Notes: a model not told the origin generated them from the sequence alone. Counted from the stretch's first letter, positions 23,606-37,229 are shown. The stretch is 64,000 nt of DNA from Dillenia suffruticosa (GCA_033439265.1 JAVTVX010000002.1:10514174-10578173); one strand, 5' to 3'. Translations and numbers: made by a program.

Positions 23606-24582
23606 TGTTTCATATTGTTAGGAAGGGAGGCAGCCCCAAAGGGGGGCAGCCAGCGGACATAGGTTTAAGTACATTCTTTTTATTCTTAACTTTGGGAAGA
23701 TGCTCATATTTTGGGAGAAGCAGCAGCCGAGAAGCATTTTCAACCATGTAGTACGAGCATTTTCTTTTCATTTTTATTTATTTTAGTGAGTTTTCATTTT
23801 TTTTATGTTTTATTTTTAATTTAATTTTTTAGTTGAAAATTTATTGAAATCTTATTTTTTAATAATTGTGATATTTAATTTGGTATATTAATTCAATATA
23901 TCATAAATATTTATTTAATTCATGCACTTCATGAATCATGAGTTTTTAGGGTTTATTAAATAGTAACCAATATTTAATAGTTTTAAAATGATTTACAACC
24001 AATTAAAACAGCAAATACGTAATTATTTATTAGTTTTAATCTAGTGATAAATGGTTTCATTGTCATGAATTGAATAATCTAATCTTGCGATCCCGTTGTA
24101 TATTTGTCACTTAGAATTGAATCTCTCTCGATTTTAATACAATCAAAACTTTAAATTTTAAGAGTTTCTCTAATATTGTTTTTCGGTTAAGAAAACAGTT
24201 AAAGAGTTTTTCTTAATTATCAACAAAGAAGATTAATTGTTCGGCATTCGTTGAGCGACTATAATGAATTTATCTATAGTAGTTGAAATCTTAGGGTAGA
24301 TCAATGATCAATCGCATGAAAAGAAAGTAGAAATAATTCCTTTGATTAGATTTTATTCTCATCGACATTTTCTTTATTTAGTTGGTAATATTTAATTTTT
24401 TTTACTTTAGTTGATTTCATTGTTATTTATTTTTTTTAGTTTTAGATAATTTTTCAAACCCCTATATTTTATTTTTCTTAAAAAAGATAAATCTATCGTT
24501 TTCTATAAATTCGACTCTACTTGTATTATACTCATATTATTTGAAATAGAAAAATTTATTTTCGATTGGATTAACACACACC
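23154..24582 (+). repeat. right LTR of the same retrotransposon
   Basis: About 1.43 kb, homologous to 20665-22086. It differs by many substitutions and by a (TA)n expansion at 23566-23602 that the left copy has only as tatatata. The strong divergence between two copies that were identical at insertion indicates an old insertion. Confidence 0.7.
23566..23602. repeat. (TA)n microsatellite in the right LTR
   Basis: About 18 TA units between actcaca and gagtgtttc, expanded relative to the left LTR. Confidence 0.9.
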
Positions 24583-25951
24583 GTCTAACTTGTGAGAAAA
24601 TTTTAGAAACTATTTTTGGTCAAAGTACAGATAGTAGAAAGGGAGCCCTTGATAAATTGCTTATCGACCAATTCCAAAACACAGAAAGATTTTGGACAAA
24701 AAGAGTTTCAGCTGTGGAAAGAAGGTAAAAGGTGAAAGGGACCTTAATGGGATTCCTGGGTAAACAACCTAGGCTATAGTACTTGATGTAATTTAATGTA
24801 ACCTTAGTCTAAAGTTAGAAAAATTTTGATCCCCTTATATAATTATTTTCCTTAAAAAGTTTTTAAGGGCATAATCTTAAAGTTGAAACCTGAATCCAAT
24901 AGATTTCAAGTAAAGTGGATAGTCCAATAGAGTGATTAACAAGGCTTAAAGCAAACATCTTCATTGTCAAATATGGAAAGAGACAAACTGCAGAATTCAC
25001 AACATCAAAAAGGCCAAAAGAATATATACATCATGTCCTTCAAACTAATCCCTTTCTTTAAGAGGTGAACTGGGTCATGTATAACCCTAAAATTTTTAGA
25101 CTCTTGTAAAGTGGCATTTAGATTTCAACAAATTTTTTATTAGTTTAAATTTTGTTGAGGACCACCTATCTCAAAATATGTTGTTGTCGGAGCCCTTTGG
25201 AATGGAATAGCTGCAGTATACAGCATTGATCTTGGAAAGCTCACTCAGCCATCAGAGCTCAGTTTGTCTTATTTCTGATTCACTGTTTCTCAGTCCACTG
25301 TCTTAATCATGGTATATTATATGGTTCTTGTGCAAATACTAAGCCCGCCGAAAGCTGAAACTCACCTTCTACAGATGTCACTAAGGTCTTTGGGAACTTT
25401 ATGCACAATCATTTTATTCATTGCTTTGCTTTTAATACAAGCCACCCCCCCTTTTTCATGGCAATGCCTTTGTGTCAAAACTGGTCTATAGGGAACACCA
25501 TGGGAAACACTGTTGAGATATAAATCAATTAATACCACCTAATTTTACAAGTTTGAAATTTGGGAGTTGATGATTATTTTATAAAATTCAAAATAGTATC
25601 AGAGTGTGAGATATTAAACTCAAATTATATTATACCTAACTTCTTTTCCTACTAACTATACATAAGTAGCCTAAAGACTCGAGATTATAACAATTATGCC
25701 AATATGTTTGTTTTCATCAGACAATACTTCTGTTGCATTTTGCTTCTCTCCTGCAATCTTCCTTGATGTGTTTAGGAATATGAGACATGAGAGTTTATAC
25801 ATGCTAGAGCTTTCCGGGGGGAGAAACTTTAGACAAATATGTCTTCCTTGTGTTTCTACAATGTCAAAATGCAACCTTCCAATGATTTATAGTCCCCATG
25901 AGTAAAATTTTCCTCACACAGGCGCGCGCAGAGAGAGGGGGGAGGGAGGGA

Positions 25952-26025
<74 letters not shown>

Positions 26026-26496
26026 AAACCCATAGCAATTGTCAATTCATGAAAACAACATGAAACAATAACAAACAATTCAGGTCAGCCTAAAGCTAAC
26101 TGGTTTATCAGCATCTTGTATGAACAGCTTAAGGTAGGAAGACTCAAAAATTGAACCCCACCATCTCTTTGTGAATGTGGGATTTACACAGAATAAACCT
26201 AATACAACTATATACTACAATTTTTTCCCTACCACTCATACTGGACTCTTTAAATCAGTCAACAACAAAATATACACATTACCGATCTAAGCAAAAACTA
26301 CAGAACCAAAAAAAAGAACTATATGAAATATTCTTCTTTTGATGCAGGAATTGGAGCGGGAAATTGAAGTTTTTCATCAAGGACCATTTCCCTTTTCTCA
26401 GTTTCTTTCATAGTGGCTCCTCGAGGTTCATCCTTCAGAATGTTGCAAACTTCTGAAGGACCGGATACTTAAACTTCATCTCAATACTATAAAGTG
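24583..26496. other. intergenic, bHLH 3' flank side
   Basis: I see no supportable gene. A patch at about 25180-25500 has less AT-rich, coding-like composition, but its frames are broken and I recognise no family. The (GA)n tract at 25951-26024 and the probable bHLH 3'UTR (about 26300-26496) lie here. Confidence 0.5.
25951..26024. repeat. long (GA)n microsatellite
   Basis: About 36 GA units after a ggga-rich run. This is the longest dinucleotide tract in the window and a likely polymorphic marker. Confidence 0.95.
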
Positions 26497-29400
26497 CTAA
26501 ATTACTGGTAGTGAGGTGGCCAAACTGATTGGTATTCCCATTGAGGGTTGTTCATGATTGTTGAACACAGGAAGCCCACCATCCATAGCAGTACCAGGCT
26601 GCAAAGCTGATCTAATCCCACTAGTGGCTGTTTCTTGTAGAAGGGGAACAAGAGAAAGAGATACATCCACCCTCGTGACATGCATATTAGCCTGTCATGA
26701 ATAAAAGATCACCTCCATTAGTCAGGAGACACAGAATAATCAACAGCATATCCAATTCTATTTCATGGCCATTTATAGTATACCTCAACAATGAAACGAG
26801 CCCATATTCTATCTTCTCGAACTTCCATCACTCCCTTCAAGATGGTCAGGCCAAAGCCCCGAATTGTATCTGCTATCTCAAGAAAGAATCCTCTTTCTTC
26901 ACAAACCATCTGTGAAGCAAAAATTATTAACAAGGGTCAAAATAGATAAGGGGCTGCCCAAAAGAAATAGGATGCATGACAATGCAAAACTCTGTCATTA
27001 TATTTCTATACCTCAATGAGCATATGTCCGGGGGGATTAAGATCCTGAACTATAACTGGGCAAAACATTGCTTGACCATCAACTTCAAATGCCCATGTGG
27101 TACCTCCACCATTGTTGATGTTTTCTTTTGGAACCCTTCCAAACTCTTGTCCCATTAGCTGTAAAATTATGCAAGATTATCATCAAAATGAGAAACACTT
27201 AATAATGACAACTCTTCATTTTGAGATATTTTAAAAATGCATCACCTTTGCATCATCAACTTGTTTGAGTTTGTCTGCATGCTTTGTCACGCCTTGCAAG
27301 AAAAGCATGTGTTTTATGGTACGATCTAACAAAGCATCAATGCTACACTGCATGTCAAGAATAAGTATTCAATCAGTACTAGTACCACTTCAAAGCATTG
27401 AGAAGCTAATAAAACATCCATCAAAAATCAAAAAAAGTGATCTCCATACTTGAATACAAAATTGGTTTTCTGGATTAAGGCGTACTTTCTTCTCACTACA
27501 TGTTTTTCTTAACCCACCCCACATTAACAAAACAAAGTCACGAGTAGTTACCTTGGCACCATTGGGGATGATCTCTCTTAGCTCCTTTACACGGTCCTGG
27601 ATCATCTGACGGTCTTTGGGCCTAGGTCTAGAACTTTCCCCTGGTCTTGCTCTTTTCCTGGTGACCTTTGCAGGTTCTTCAGGCTTCCTAGGTTGTAGAG
27701 CAGCCACACCCCTTGTGTTGATGCTATTGCTGTCATCAATCCACAAACCCACCTGTGATTTTGGGACATCTTTCATACTTCCAGAATTGCTTGCCTTGTT
27801 CAGGTTATACAAGCAGCCAACTGGGTTTGAACTGCTGCACACAGAAGAAGTAGCCAGTCCGTTCAGGAGTGGACTTTCAGTCTTCGCCCTCTTTGCCGAT
27901 GGCAGTTGATGCTCAGAACCAAAAGCATCTTTTAAAAGTTGGTCAATTCCTAACTCTGAAAATAGTCCTTTGTGTGTGCTGGCCGAGGAACCATCAACTA
28001 GCTCTGAGATGCATTCCGTACTACCCATATTCATGCCTAAAAGGTCCCCTCCAGTATTTTGCATGATCACATCTTCCCAAAAACTCCCTCCTTGTCCTCG
28101 TCCACAGGAAAAATCCAGCCCCAGACCTTCAAACAGGTCATCTTCATGTGGGATTTGAATGGGAGCACTCAATTGTACATCTTTCACTTCAGAGTTAAAA
28201 ACATGACTAATTGAACTTTGAACAGAGTCAGCCGGACAGCTTAGTGTTTTGTCCCTAAAAACTTCCATTCCATCTAAACCAGGAAAAGTTGAAGTCACTC
28301 CAGCTATTTGTGAGAGATCATCATTATGTGGCGCAATCAGTCCATTCAAGAATGGGTCTGATCGTGAAGCAAGCAGCTGAGAAGCATCTTTTCCAGGGCA
28401 AGATGTATTAAGAAGATTTGGGTTGGTTGGCATAACTTCCCCAAGAAAGGCACAATGGCACTCTGCTGAGTCCCCTTGAAAATTCTGAAATACATTTTTG
28501 GATGACATACCAGTGTTTTGCCTTGCAGAAACATCTGAAGAACCATGACCACTCATTAGGACTGGTTGACCCAATGAGGTCATGGTGGAACCATCACTAT
28601 TAAAAGTACTTGTGCACGGGGTGTCTGCAGCTGCCTTGCCAATATTAAAGGAGGGCCATTGAAGCATTTGGTTGTTTATGTTTCCACCACTCAGAGAAGT
28701 TAGGAAGGAAAGTTCAGTTGAGCTCATTGATGCGCAAGCAGTCCTGATCAGCCCATTAACATCATCAACATGGCCAGATTTGATATTCCCCTGATGGAGA
28801 AAGGACTCTCTGAATGAAGTTAGAGAATAAGCCAGCTCAGTTGTCTTGCAATGTTCAATCTCATTAAACAGTCTTTTGGTTTGATCCATAAACTCCAAAT
28901 TCTCAGGCATCTGCAGACACAAAGCATAAGAGTAAGTAGGGAGCGCTTGATAAAAGTAAATTGCAATATAGAAGCTATATTTTGCCAAGGCTGGCTAAGC
29001 TGGCGAAGTTGGAAACAAATTGAATATGATGACTCCAGGAAAATAAGCATTGTTTGAAACTCAATTCTATGAGGTATACATCCAAATTCAACGTGGAAGT
29101 GTCTGAGATGAAAATACTAGCAAAATATCAGTTTAGAGAAGCCCCTTGCATACAATCTTCTCTGTTAGTGACCCCAACACAAATTGTCAGTTAAAAAGAT
29201 GCATGCCCTACCAACATAACCTGAACATACTTGGTAAATTTGTTACAAGTAAATTCTAAGAATTTACCACCTAATATTGCAACAAAGCGCACACAAGTAA
29301 TCTTGGAATGCTAACCAGAATACATAACAAAAAAAGTTCAATGAGAAACAACCAAAGGTGCTTGTTGCTAACCTTCTGAGTGGATCCAAATTGTACAACA

Positions 29401-30832
29401 CCATGTGCTCCTATGGGGATAACCACAATCGTCTGCAAAAATGGATTCAGACAACAATTGAGTAAGGCCTCTCACATGTAGAAAGAATGTAATACCCAAA
29501 GTAATTCCAAAGTACCTTCATTCCGGAAGAGAATAGGCAACGGAAGTCCAGATCATCCTGCTCAAAGTATATTATCAAACCAAAATCAGTTTAACTTACT
29601 AAAAGAAAATTAAAAAAAAAAAAAAAAAAAAAAGCTGTAAAAGCTCGAGAATTATCCCAAGCACGACTTGACATCCCAACAATACCTGAAACATATCTTG
29701 GCTGCCAACAGATGCTATAGCGTTGTTTCCCAAATGACGAGCATCCGAGAACATCCATCGGTGCTTTCCAGTGAAAGCAGCTTGGCCAATGATGCTGCAA
29801 ATAACAATATCATTTTAATTTTGCCCTTCTCAATCATTCAACGCAAACATGTCACAGGTAGGTTACAATAGAAAATGCTGCTAGTCAACATTATAAAGGA
29901 GGAAGGGTACTCAGAGAAGACTTAAACATAGAAAGCTTACCCTTGTCCAAGGATGTGGACCTGCAGAAGCAAGTTGTTAATTAGAAAACTCAATTGCTCT
30001 TCATAGTAAGCATCTTCCATAGTCAACAACCTGCCACCAAAATGCATGAGATCAGCAGAAAAATCAATATGAATCGCGGGTTCAGAACAATTTTTAACTA
30101 TGTCTATACTTTAATTTAAAATTACACGAAGACAAGCTTTGATTTGGGCCCATCTATCGCCTAATATAGTTTTACTTGAGCTTGTTTCACTTACAAACGA
30201 AACTATAGAACTCAAAAATTATGAATTGCTCCCAACCCCCTTGTCCAAGAATTAGTATTGGGAAAGGAAACCTCCAAATTATGAGAAACTAAGATCCAGT
30301 AAATAAGTTTCACAAAAAGAAGAAAAAAAAATTACAAAAAGTGGTTGATAGTTGTCACTAGCTTTGGACGTTTATTTCTTGGATACAAACATCAAGAACA
30401 AACAAAACCAGAAGCTGATGCACAAATAATTACAAAAAGGAAGAAAAAGAAAAGGTTTTAAAAAAGAAAACCGAAAAGGAAAAGAAACAAACAAAACACA
30501 TATCCTCCTTTAAACCCCAGCTACCCACACTAAGCCACAGTGGCATGGAAAATAAAAGGTGAAGAAAACATTCATAAAAGAATCAAATTCAATTCTGAGT
30601 TTTGTTTTTGTTGACTGAAACTACATCTTCAAGGGGGTTAAGAACAGAAAACAGAAAAATAAGGAAAACAAAAAATAATGGGTTCAGTGAAAAATTGAAA
30701 ACAAAACCATCAATAATTCAAAGGAAAAAGGACTTACATAGAATTTGGTTGATCAAATCGCCAAAAGACCCCGTAAGACCATCCATAACTTTGGCAAAGA
30801 CTCTTAAGAAGTTTCTTCAACATTGAATCCAT
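26497..30832 (-). CDS. LHW-family bHLH transcription factor, bHLH157/LHL3-like (10 exons, 774 aa)
   Basis: Exons: 30832-30738, 30030-29941, 29794-29686, 29557-29516, 29432-29373, 28910-27552, 27347-27246, 27158-27012, 26909-26784, 26691-26497 (TAG). Junctions are GT-AG and the 2325-nt CDS is in frame. Residues 1-135 form the bHLH-MYC/LHW N-terminal domain (LLKSLCQSYGWSYGVFWRFD, LGQGIIGQAAFTGKHRWMFS, TIVVIPIGAHGVVQFGSTQK). A long Ser/Asn-rich middle follows in exon 6. The atypical basic region and helix 1 (RPRPKDRQMIQDRVKELREI, then IPNGAK) are at 560-585, split by an intron from helix 2 (CSIDALLDRTIKHMLFLQGV) at 586-605. The C-terminal ACT-like part (about 620-720) has GMTTWAF-type spacing and ERGFFLEIADTIRGFGLTIL. 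In the family, LHW proteins pair with TMO5-type bHLHs to drive periclinal divisions in vascular tissue. The N-terminus fits bHLH157/LHL3 better than LHW itself (inference). Confidence 0.92.
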
Positions 30833-31320
30833 CTCTGCTGTCACAGCAAACAAACCTAATGCAGAGCAATAACTTTACTCTTTGTAATGTTAGTGTCTTC
30901 GCATCACCCTCCGAAGCAAATGCCAAAACACTCAAAACCCCATATGCCACACAACACAAAATGACTCTTCCACTTAATCTCAAGTATCACTTGGAAGTTT
31001 GCTTTTCTTGTTATGAAGAAACAATTTTTGACAGAAAATTTAGAGAGATAGACTAATATGGGAGCAGTTTTGAATGACTAGAATAGAAGCTGGGTAGATT
31101 TAGAAAGAAAAGTGGGCTTTTAATCACCCCCAAAAGATGAGAGAGAGAGAGAGAGGGGGGGGTGGTTGGGTGAATTACGTTTGTGGTAAAATGTTGTTTC
31201 ACAAAAAATGAAATCCGGAAGAGGAGTCAGAAAGGGGAGAGACAGAGATGTTTAAATTATGCATTTTGGGGTAAAAAAACAGAAAACACAAAAATCTATT
31301 GCAGGAGATTTTCGGCGTCT
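30833..31320 (-). promoter_or_regulatory. 5' leader and promoter side of the bHLH gene, with two tiny uORFs
   Basis: On the minus strand upstream of the ATG at 30832 there are two very short uORFs: ATG-GGG-TTT-TGA (ending near 30932) and ATG-CGA-AGA-CAC-TAA (30904-30890). No longer conserved uORF is apparent. A GA-rich tract lies at 31138-31155. Confidence 0.4.
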
Positions 31321-31564
31321 GGTCCTATTAATTAATTAATATTCTCTCTGCCCGGATTGTCCCATTTTCACCGGCTATAGCCCGTCATTCCCATGTTCTA
31401 CCCTTCTAAATCCTGTTTGCTTTTTCCCACTGCCGATTGTTTTCTCGTCTCAAATAGCACGAATAATATCATAAATAACAGATAAATCAAAATTAAATAA
31501 ATTCAATCCTAATCCATCTTTGTATATTTTATTATCTTTTTACTTAATTGAAAGGGTTTGAAAA

Positions 31565-31606
<42 letters not shown>

Positions 31607-33318
31607 ATTTATTTAATATTTTGATCTATATGTTTGATTGTGCTCCTTTATCCTCCTTTCTCTACTGTAGACGCGCCCAATTAATCATGTGCATAATAGA
31701 TCAAATCTTAGTTATTAATTTATATAAACCTATATTTATAAATTCTTAATTAGATTATTAATTATTTTTAAAATAATCCAAACGAGCAATTATCTCAAGA
31801 GAAAAGTCGCAATCCAAATCCAAAATCAAAATTAAACAAAATCTCGCGTCCCTATCTGGTCTGGGCATCCACCAAAGTTTTTTGGGGGAGCCAATAAATA
31901 AATATTAATTACGTAACATCTCATCACCGAATTATTAACATGCATTTGGTGGTGCCCCAATTCTAACTTGCACCATTAGTGCGTGGCCTCCCCCCGCCCC
32001 GCGGCGGATCGTGCAGGGTTATCAACCCCAATACCCCGAAGTCAGTAGTGGTTGTACGGTCATGAGAGCGCGTGACACGTAGGCATTATTTAAAACGGTA
32101 ATTTAAGTCATTTTATTTTAATCTGATTTATTTTTTAGAAAATTTTGGATACATTTATATTAGGTAGTACATTCTTCCTATTAATTTTTTTTTATTATTA
32201 ATACTATGTGAGCCAGATCAGTTGAGAATTAAATAAATTAAATTTTACATAAAATTATATTAATGAAAAATCAAAATTTTCAAAATTTAAATAATTTTAT
32301 TTTAATTAAATCATGTTTTGAATCAAACTAAAAAATTTTAAAACATGTCCCAACCAATTTCATCAATTTGATTTTTGATTTATTTAGTCTCTATTATTTT
32401 TTTTTTCTCATTAAAGAATGATAGGACGACTCTTTTTACATCATATGTTGATTTTACTGTTTTAAATCTTTTTGAGATGGTGAAAAATGATAAGTTCATC
32501 ATTTTCATTTTTTTTAAAAAACTTTTTGGTATGTATTAATTATGCCCAAACCCTTATGTTCTAAATTAATTAATTTTGATTTACTTTTACAATGGAAAGC
32601 AAATGACTTTTTATTCTTATACTTCTATATTTAGTATATTTTAAATTTTGTTGATCTTCGCTGCTTTTCTTTGTTTTTTGTTTGCAATTCCCTTTGTCAT
32701 CTTCTCCTTTTCTCGAGATTAGTTAGAAGTCCGTCGGAAAATATCAATTTATATTACGATGGAAAGCAAATTTCGTTTTCGTCATGGGAACGCGCCGGCG
32801 GTTAGCAAAGAAGTCCGTCGCCGGAGAATATTCTGGATGGGAGGAGATGGGACTGGGATGGGATTGCCTGCGGTCCCGACCTCGGGAACGGAAAAGGAGA
32901 ACAAAGGCAAGTGGGAAGTGGGGCCCTTAAAGTCAGAGGGTAATGTGGGGTTTGTGGGGTTCATTTTCTGAATCCACCTTCTGCCTCCTTCGCTTGCCTC
33001 TGTTCTCGGGAGTTGTAATGCCCCTGATTGGCCCCATATACTTCAATCATATGCAATTGTACTCCCCACTGATTTTCTTTCCCCCACATCGGACGGTCCT
33101 CATTCATCTATGTCGTACAGTCACACAATAGCGTCCCTCTTGGGTTGAGCAACCCTCCCTGTAAGGAAGTTTAAGTTTTACTAAATTTTATTTTTTATTA
33201 ATTTTTTTACTTTAATTAATCAATATTATAAATAAAATTAAATAAATTAAAAATTAGTAAAGGAAAGCAAAGGTGATAGAAAAATGTCTCCTATCTCCCG
33301 TTGCACCTGTGTTCATAT
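31321..33318. other. intergenic, no gene supported
   Basis: It holds (TA)n at 31568-31602, a GC-rich patch at about 31985-32060, and a 70-codon plus-strand open frame (32759-32971) of higher GC that has no recognisable domain. The rest is AT-rich. Confidence 0.5.
31567..31603. repeat. (TA)n microsatellite
   Basis: About 18 TA units in the distal upstream region of the bHLH gene. Confidence 0.9.
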
Positions 33319-33801
33319 CAATGCTATTAAAACCGGATCAATCGTCGGTTCAACCCTTCTTATAATATCTTTATGGTTCGGTTAAATAAAAATACCCTTT
33401 TACAATTGAACCAGACTGAATCGACGGTTCAACCATGGTTCAACCATGAACCAAAGTTGAATCGTCGATTTTAAAAAACCGCGATCTAGGGTTAAAACCT
33501 AAAAAAAAGTTTTTTTTTAAGATTTTTTTTTATTTTTTTAATTTCTATGAGATGTAAAACTATCAATTTTTGATATTATGATTTTAATTTATATTTTATA
33601 TGATTTTATAATTTAGTTATTTGTTCTTAATTATCAATATGAGTTTTAAAAATAATTATTGATTATATATATATATATATATATATATTTAATTATTATT
33701 AAAAAAATCAGCGGTTCGATCATATTGATCCACGGTCCAATCGGTTCAATCATATTTTTGAATTTTACAGATAAATACACGGTACGGTTATGATAACATT
33801 G
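33319..33801. mobile_element. hAT-type MITE, 483 bp, with perfect 8-bp target duplication
   Basis: The element starts caatgctattaaaaccgg and ends acggttatgataacattg; the reverse of the end, caatgttatcataaccgt, matches the start at 13 of 18 positions. Both flanks carry gttcatat (33311-33318 and 33802-33809), a perfect 8-bp target duplication. Sub-terminal sequence is rich in cggttcaa/ttgaacc motifs on both sides (for example 33415-33480 and 33712-33750). A (TA)n tract sits at 33665-33690. No coding capacity. Confidence 0.8.
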
Positions 33802-33849
33802 GTTCATATGCACGGGGAGAGAGAAAAAAATCTTTACACTTGGATGAGA

Positions 33850-33882
<33 letters not shown>

Positions 33883-34872
33883 GGGGTCTTGGAATTATAA
33901 ATGCCAATTTAATAAAAAAACAATTGTTTATTCCATTTTAAATTATGTAATGAAAATAACAGAATTTTATTTATTTAATTTAATATCAAATAATGTTGAG
34001 ATAGTCGATAGTGTTTGAGCCCTTTTAGCCTATCTATGCTCGCATGTAATACTTAGGTTTAATATGTCGAACCCACTCAGTTACATAATACTTAGTATAA
34101 TTATTAAAAATAATCAAATTATTATTTTCTCAATAGTTGAATTAATACATATTATTTTCATCTAATTAAATTTAATATTTATCCAAAAACATGTTTAGCA
34201 GAGTTGTGAAATTGTTTTCTATGGTCGATGAGATATTTACTTTGTACATAGATGTTACTTACTATATTCTAAACATAAATCACTCATAAATGATTAATAT
34301 TTCCTGGTAGATCTTCATTTTCCAAAATACTATAGCATACTTGTAATGAGAGCATAACCAAACTTACAAAAGGGATCTACCAAAATCTTGTGAGATGCAT
34401 AAAGAAAAAGGATTTCAGCAATTTCAATTAAGGCGATGTCAACTAAGGCATATCAACTTAGGGCAAAAGAAAAGGGATTATATATATTGCCAAATAAACA
34501 GCTTCAATTACATGAATAGACAGGTGAAGATGAATTTCATGCAACTTCAAATTAATATAATACTTTTAAGTGATTTTCCTTTCTCTTGTGGGTAGCCTAA
34601 CTCTCATTTCCTTTTTAGGCTATATATGTTGATTGTGAATGAAGAATTTTAATATTAAAAGAAAAAAAAAAAAAGAAAAGAAAATGATCTGTGTATATAT
34701 ATGGTTGACCAAATATTTTGGAGGGTAGTTTAAGTTGTGAAATTGTGGGGCATTCATTAAACATACACATCACAACAAAATTTCAAATCGACACAATAGA
34801 TTCATGCTTAGTCTCCAAAGTCAATAATAATTGATGATACAGTATCACATATGCTAATTAAGTTCATGCAAA

Positions 34873-34874
<2 letters not shown>

Positions 34875-34924
<50 letters not shown>
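34875..34924. repeat. (CT)n microsatellite
   Basis: About 24 CT units followed by caatctaatattg. Confidence 0.95.
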
Positions 34925-34926
<2 letters not shown>

Positions 34927-37227
34927 CTAATATTGTAGGGTATCCAAGGACCCAAACTTTAAAAGCTTTAGGGAACACCCATTATTCTTCATGATACGAG
35001 GGAAAGGAATGTAGTTCACAGCTTATAACCCTCCACAAAGTTTATGCGTCCCCATCTCACAAATCTACATTTTGTAGTATGAGAATCTTGACTTACCCAA
35101 CCCCTGTCTCCCTTGGATTTTTCTTATCACCAAGTTAAGTCCCCCATCTCATTCCATCCCCATCTATTATTCTCTTTAAGCTCTGGTGCAACAAAATGAC
35201 ACTAGCTAAGGGACCATCTCTATTCCTTTTCTCTCTCTAGATTTATCATTACTTTGACAAACCAAATCATTCGATTGTGTTAGTGCAGGTTTTTTTTTAA
35301 CACTCTTTATTACTGTTGTTTGTTTGTTAGTTAGTAACGGTAATGATAAGGTGTGTATGGCTTTGTGAAGCCTTTGCAGCTAGCTAACCATTAGCTGGTG
35401 AGTGGGTGGGTGAGAGAGAGAGAGAGAGAGAGACAGAGACCCTACAAGTGCTTGAAGAAGCAAAGTTGCTCCCATTAGTATCACAACCCTTCATTTTTAG
35501 CTAGCACAGTGCATGATTTTGTCCCCTATAGACAACACACGCTTCATCATAGCCGTTAAGGGAAAAGAGTCAACGGCATCTCCCAAAAAGTTTACTTTCA
35601 CTTTCTTTTGTTAAAAGAGAAAAGATCACAAAATCCAGATGTAAAAATCTAGCCTTCTTAAACACCTCTTCATTACAAATATTACTTTACCTATTTTTGA
35701 CCCTTCAGAAACATGATTGTTTTTGGAGTCAAACCTCAGTGATCAAGTGAGGGTCCTACAATCGATCGCGATTGAAGTAATTTAACGGATGAGATTTCTC
35801 ACCATCTACTTCTATGCCATGAAGTGGACATACACCAGAAGTTTTAGTCTTCATTGGGCCGACATGTTGCCCTTAGAGGCCATGGCATGGGGACCAATTT
35901 AGGGTAAAAGAGAGATGATGATAATAATTCTCTCAAAATAATTGCTGATATTTAGAATTTATGATAGTTACATCTTTCAACATTCTTCTCTGCTAGATGG
36001 TAGACTTGGATATTGCTTTCTTTTTTTTTTTTTTTGGTAGAGGAGATTGCTTTCTTTCCTTTGCTTGTTTTGACTTGTTAGCTTTTGATGGTAGAATTTC
36101 AGTGTTCTTCCTCTTTTCAAGTCTTCCCTTTGGGAACAATTTACTACTGCCCAAATGTTTTGGTCGGCAAAATTAGTTTTTATTTTCTGGTCTTGGCAAT
36201 GTTAAAACCTCTTGCAAACAAACTAGTCATCTAATTTGAAACATAATACTTATATTACACCACTCTATATCTTATATTCGAAAATTATCTCCGCTACAAT
36301 CATGTCAAACGGAATTTAAGAATACTTTAAAAATACCCCCATCATGTAAAATATAGATTTTTTTAACCTTGATATACAAATACAATACAAAGGCTAATCA
36401 TACTAATTTGGTCCTTTATTGTTCACCATTAAGAGAGACCAATTAATGCCATAGGTGTGTAATCTTCTTAGTTGTCTTGCAAAATGCAACTTTTTTCATG
36501 GCAATCGATAACTACCCCATTCATAGAATTATATGAGAAGAGTCTTTTTAGTCAACTAACATTATTAGGAAATATGCATGGGAAGAAAGTTTCGCTTAAA
36601 TTTTGGTGTCCCAATTATAAAAAAGGAAGCCAACAAAATTAATGCAGGATCCAAATAATGCTTAAATGAACAAAAGATATTCTGGCAATCTTCCCTCTAC
36701 CATAAGTCTACTTGAACCATTTTAATCAATAGGAGTTCAGGAGATATACCATACATGTATGTTATCAAGGAAGAACGATTGGCACGGCACTTGCAAAGTT
36801 GGAGGAGGATGGTCCCTAATCCACAGGTAGTAGCATTTAGTCTTTGTCTTTGTTATCTCCTCGAGGTCAATGAACACTGTTTCTAGACAAATTCTCTTTG
36901 AAGTTCGAACATGGGTTAGCCATGGAATAGAAGTTCATCCCTCTTTATTGTTCGATCAATTTCAAAGTGGTCATGAATCTCTTGCACCAACTCATCCACT
37001 TGCTCTTGGTGCTGTGTGATTTTCATGGCAGAACTCTTTCTTTTACTTGATCTTTTCCTAATTAAATTCTTTTAAATTATAGACTATCATTAGCAATCCG
37101 TCTTAATCTTTATTTATTGAGACCAACTTATGGAGATAACATATAATAATAGAGTTAATATTACAGTCAAAATAACTGAACATAATTAAAATAACATTTA
37201 TTTTTTATTTTTGTGCAGGAATCATGC

Positions 37228-37229
37228 AA

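Larger units (their letters stand above)
20665..24582 (+). mobile_element. internally deleted LTR retrotransposon (Ty3/gypsy, Athila-like by gag and PBS remnants)
   Basis: Two long direct repeats flank about 1.07 kb of internal sequence. Right after the left LTR, tggtttgctggggaacgg (22092-22109) looks like a decayed tRNA-Asp primer-binding site, as used by Athila-type elements (tggcgcc lost or shortened). At 22741-22860 one frame reads STSIQILSIQMSQLVMAISK with a TGA soon after, then VKVYPRGN. This matches the end of gag in Athila/Ty3-type elements (T-S-I-x-N-L-E-x-Q-M-x-Q-L pattern). No protease, reverse transcriptase or integrase is left. No clear polypurine tract or target duplication was found. 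Confidence 0.65.

Noticed and set aside
27616-28158. Plus-strand frames across the bHLH region
   Set aside because: They are shadows of bHLH exon 6, which is supported by domains and splicing on the minus strand.
32759-32971. 70-codon plus-strand frame in a GC-richer patch
   Set aside because: No homology recognised; overlapping frames on both strands are open simply because GC is higher here.
34340-35700. Possible microRNA precursor or tRNA in the gene desert
   Set aside because: I compared with common plant microRNA sequences (miR156, 159/319, 160, 164, 166-172, 390-399) and tRNA T-loop motifs from memory and by eye and found no match; a folding search would be decisive.
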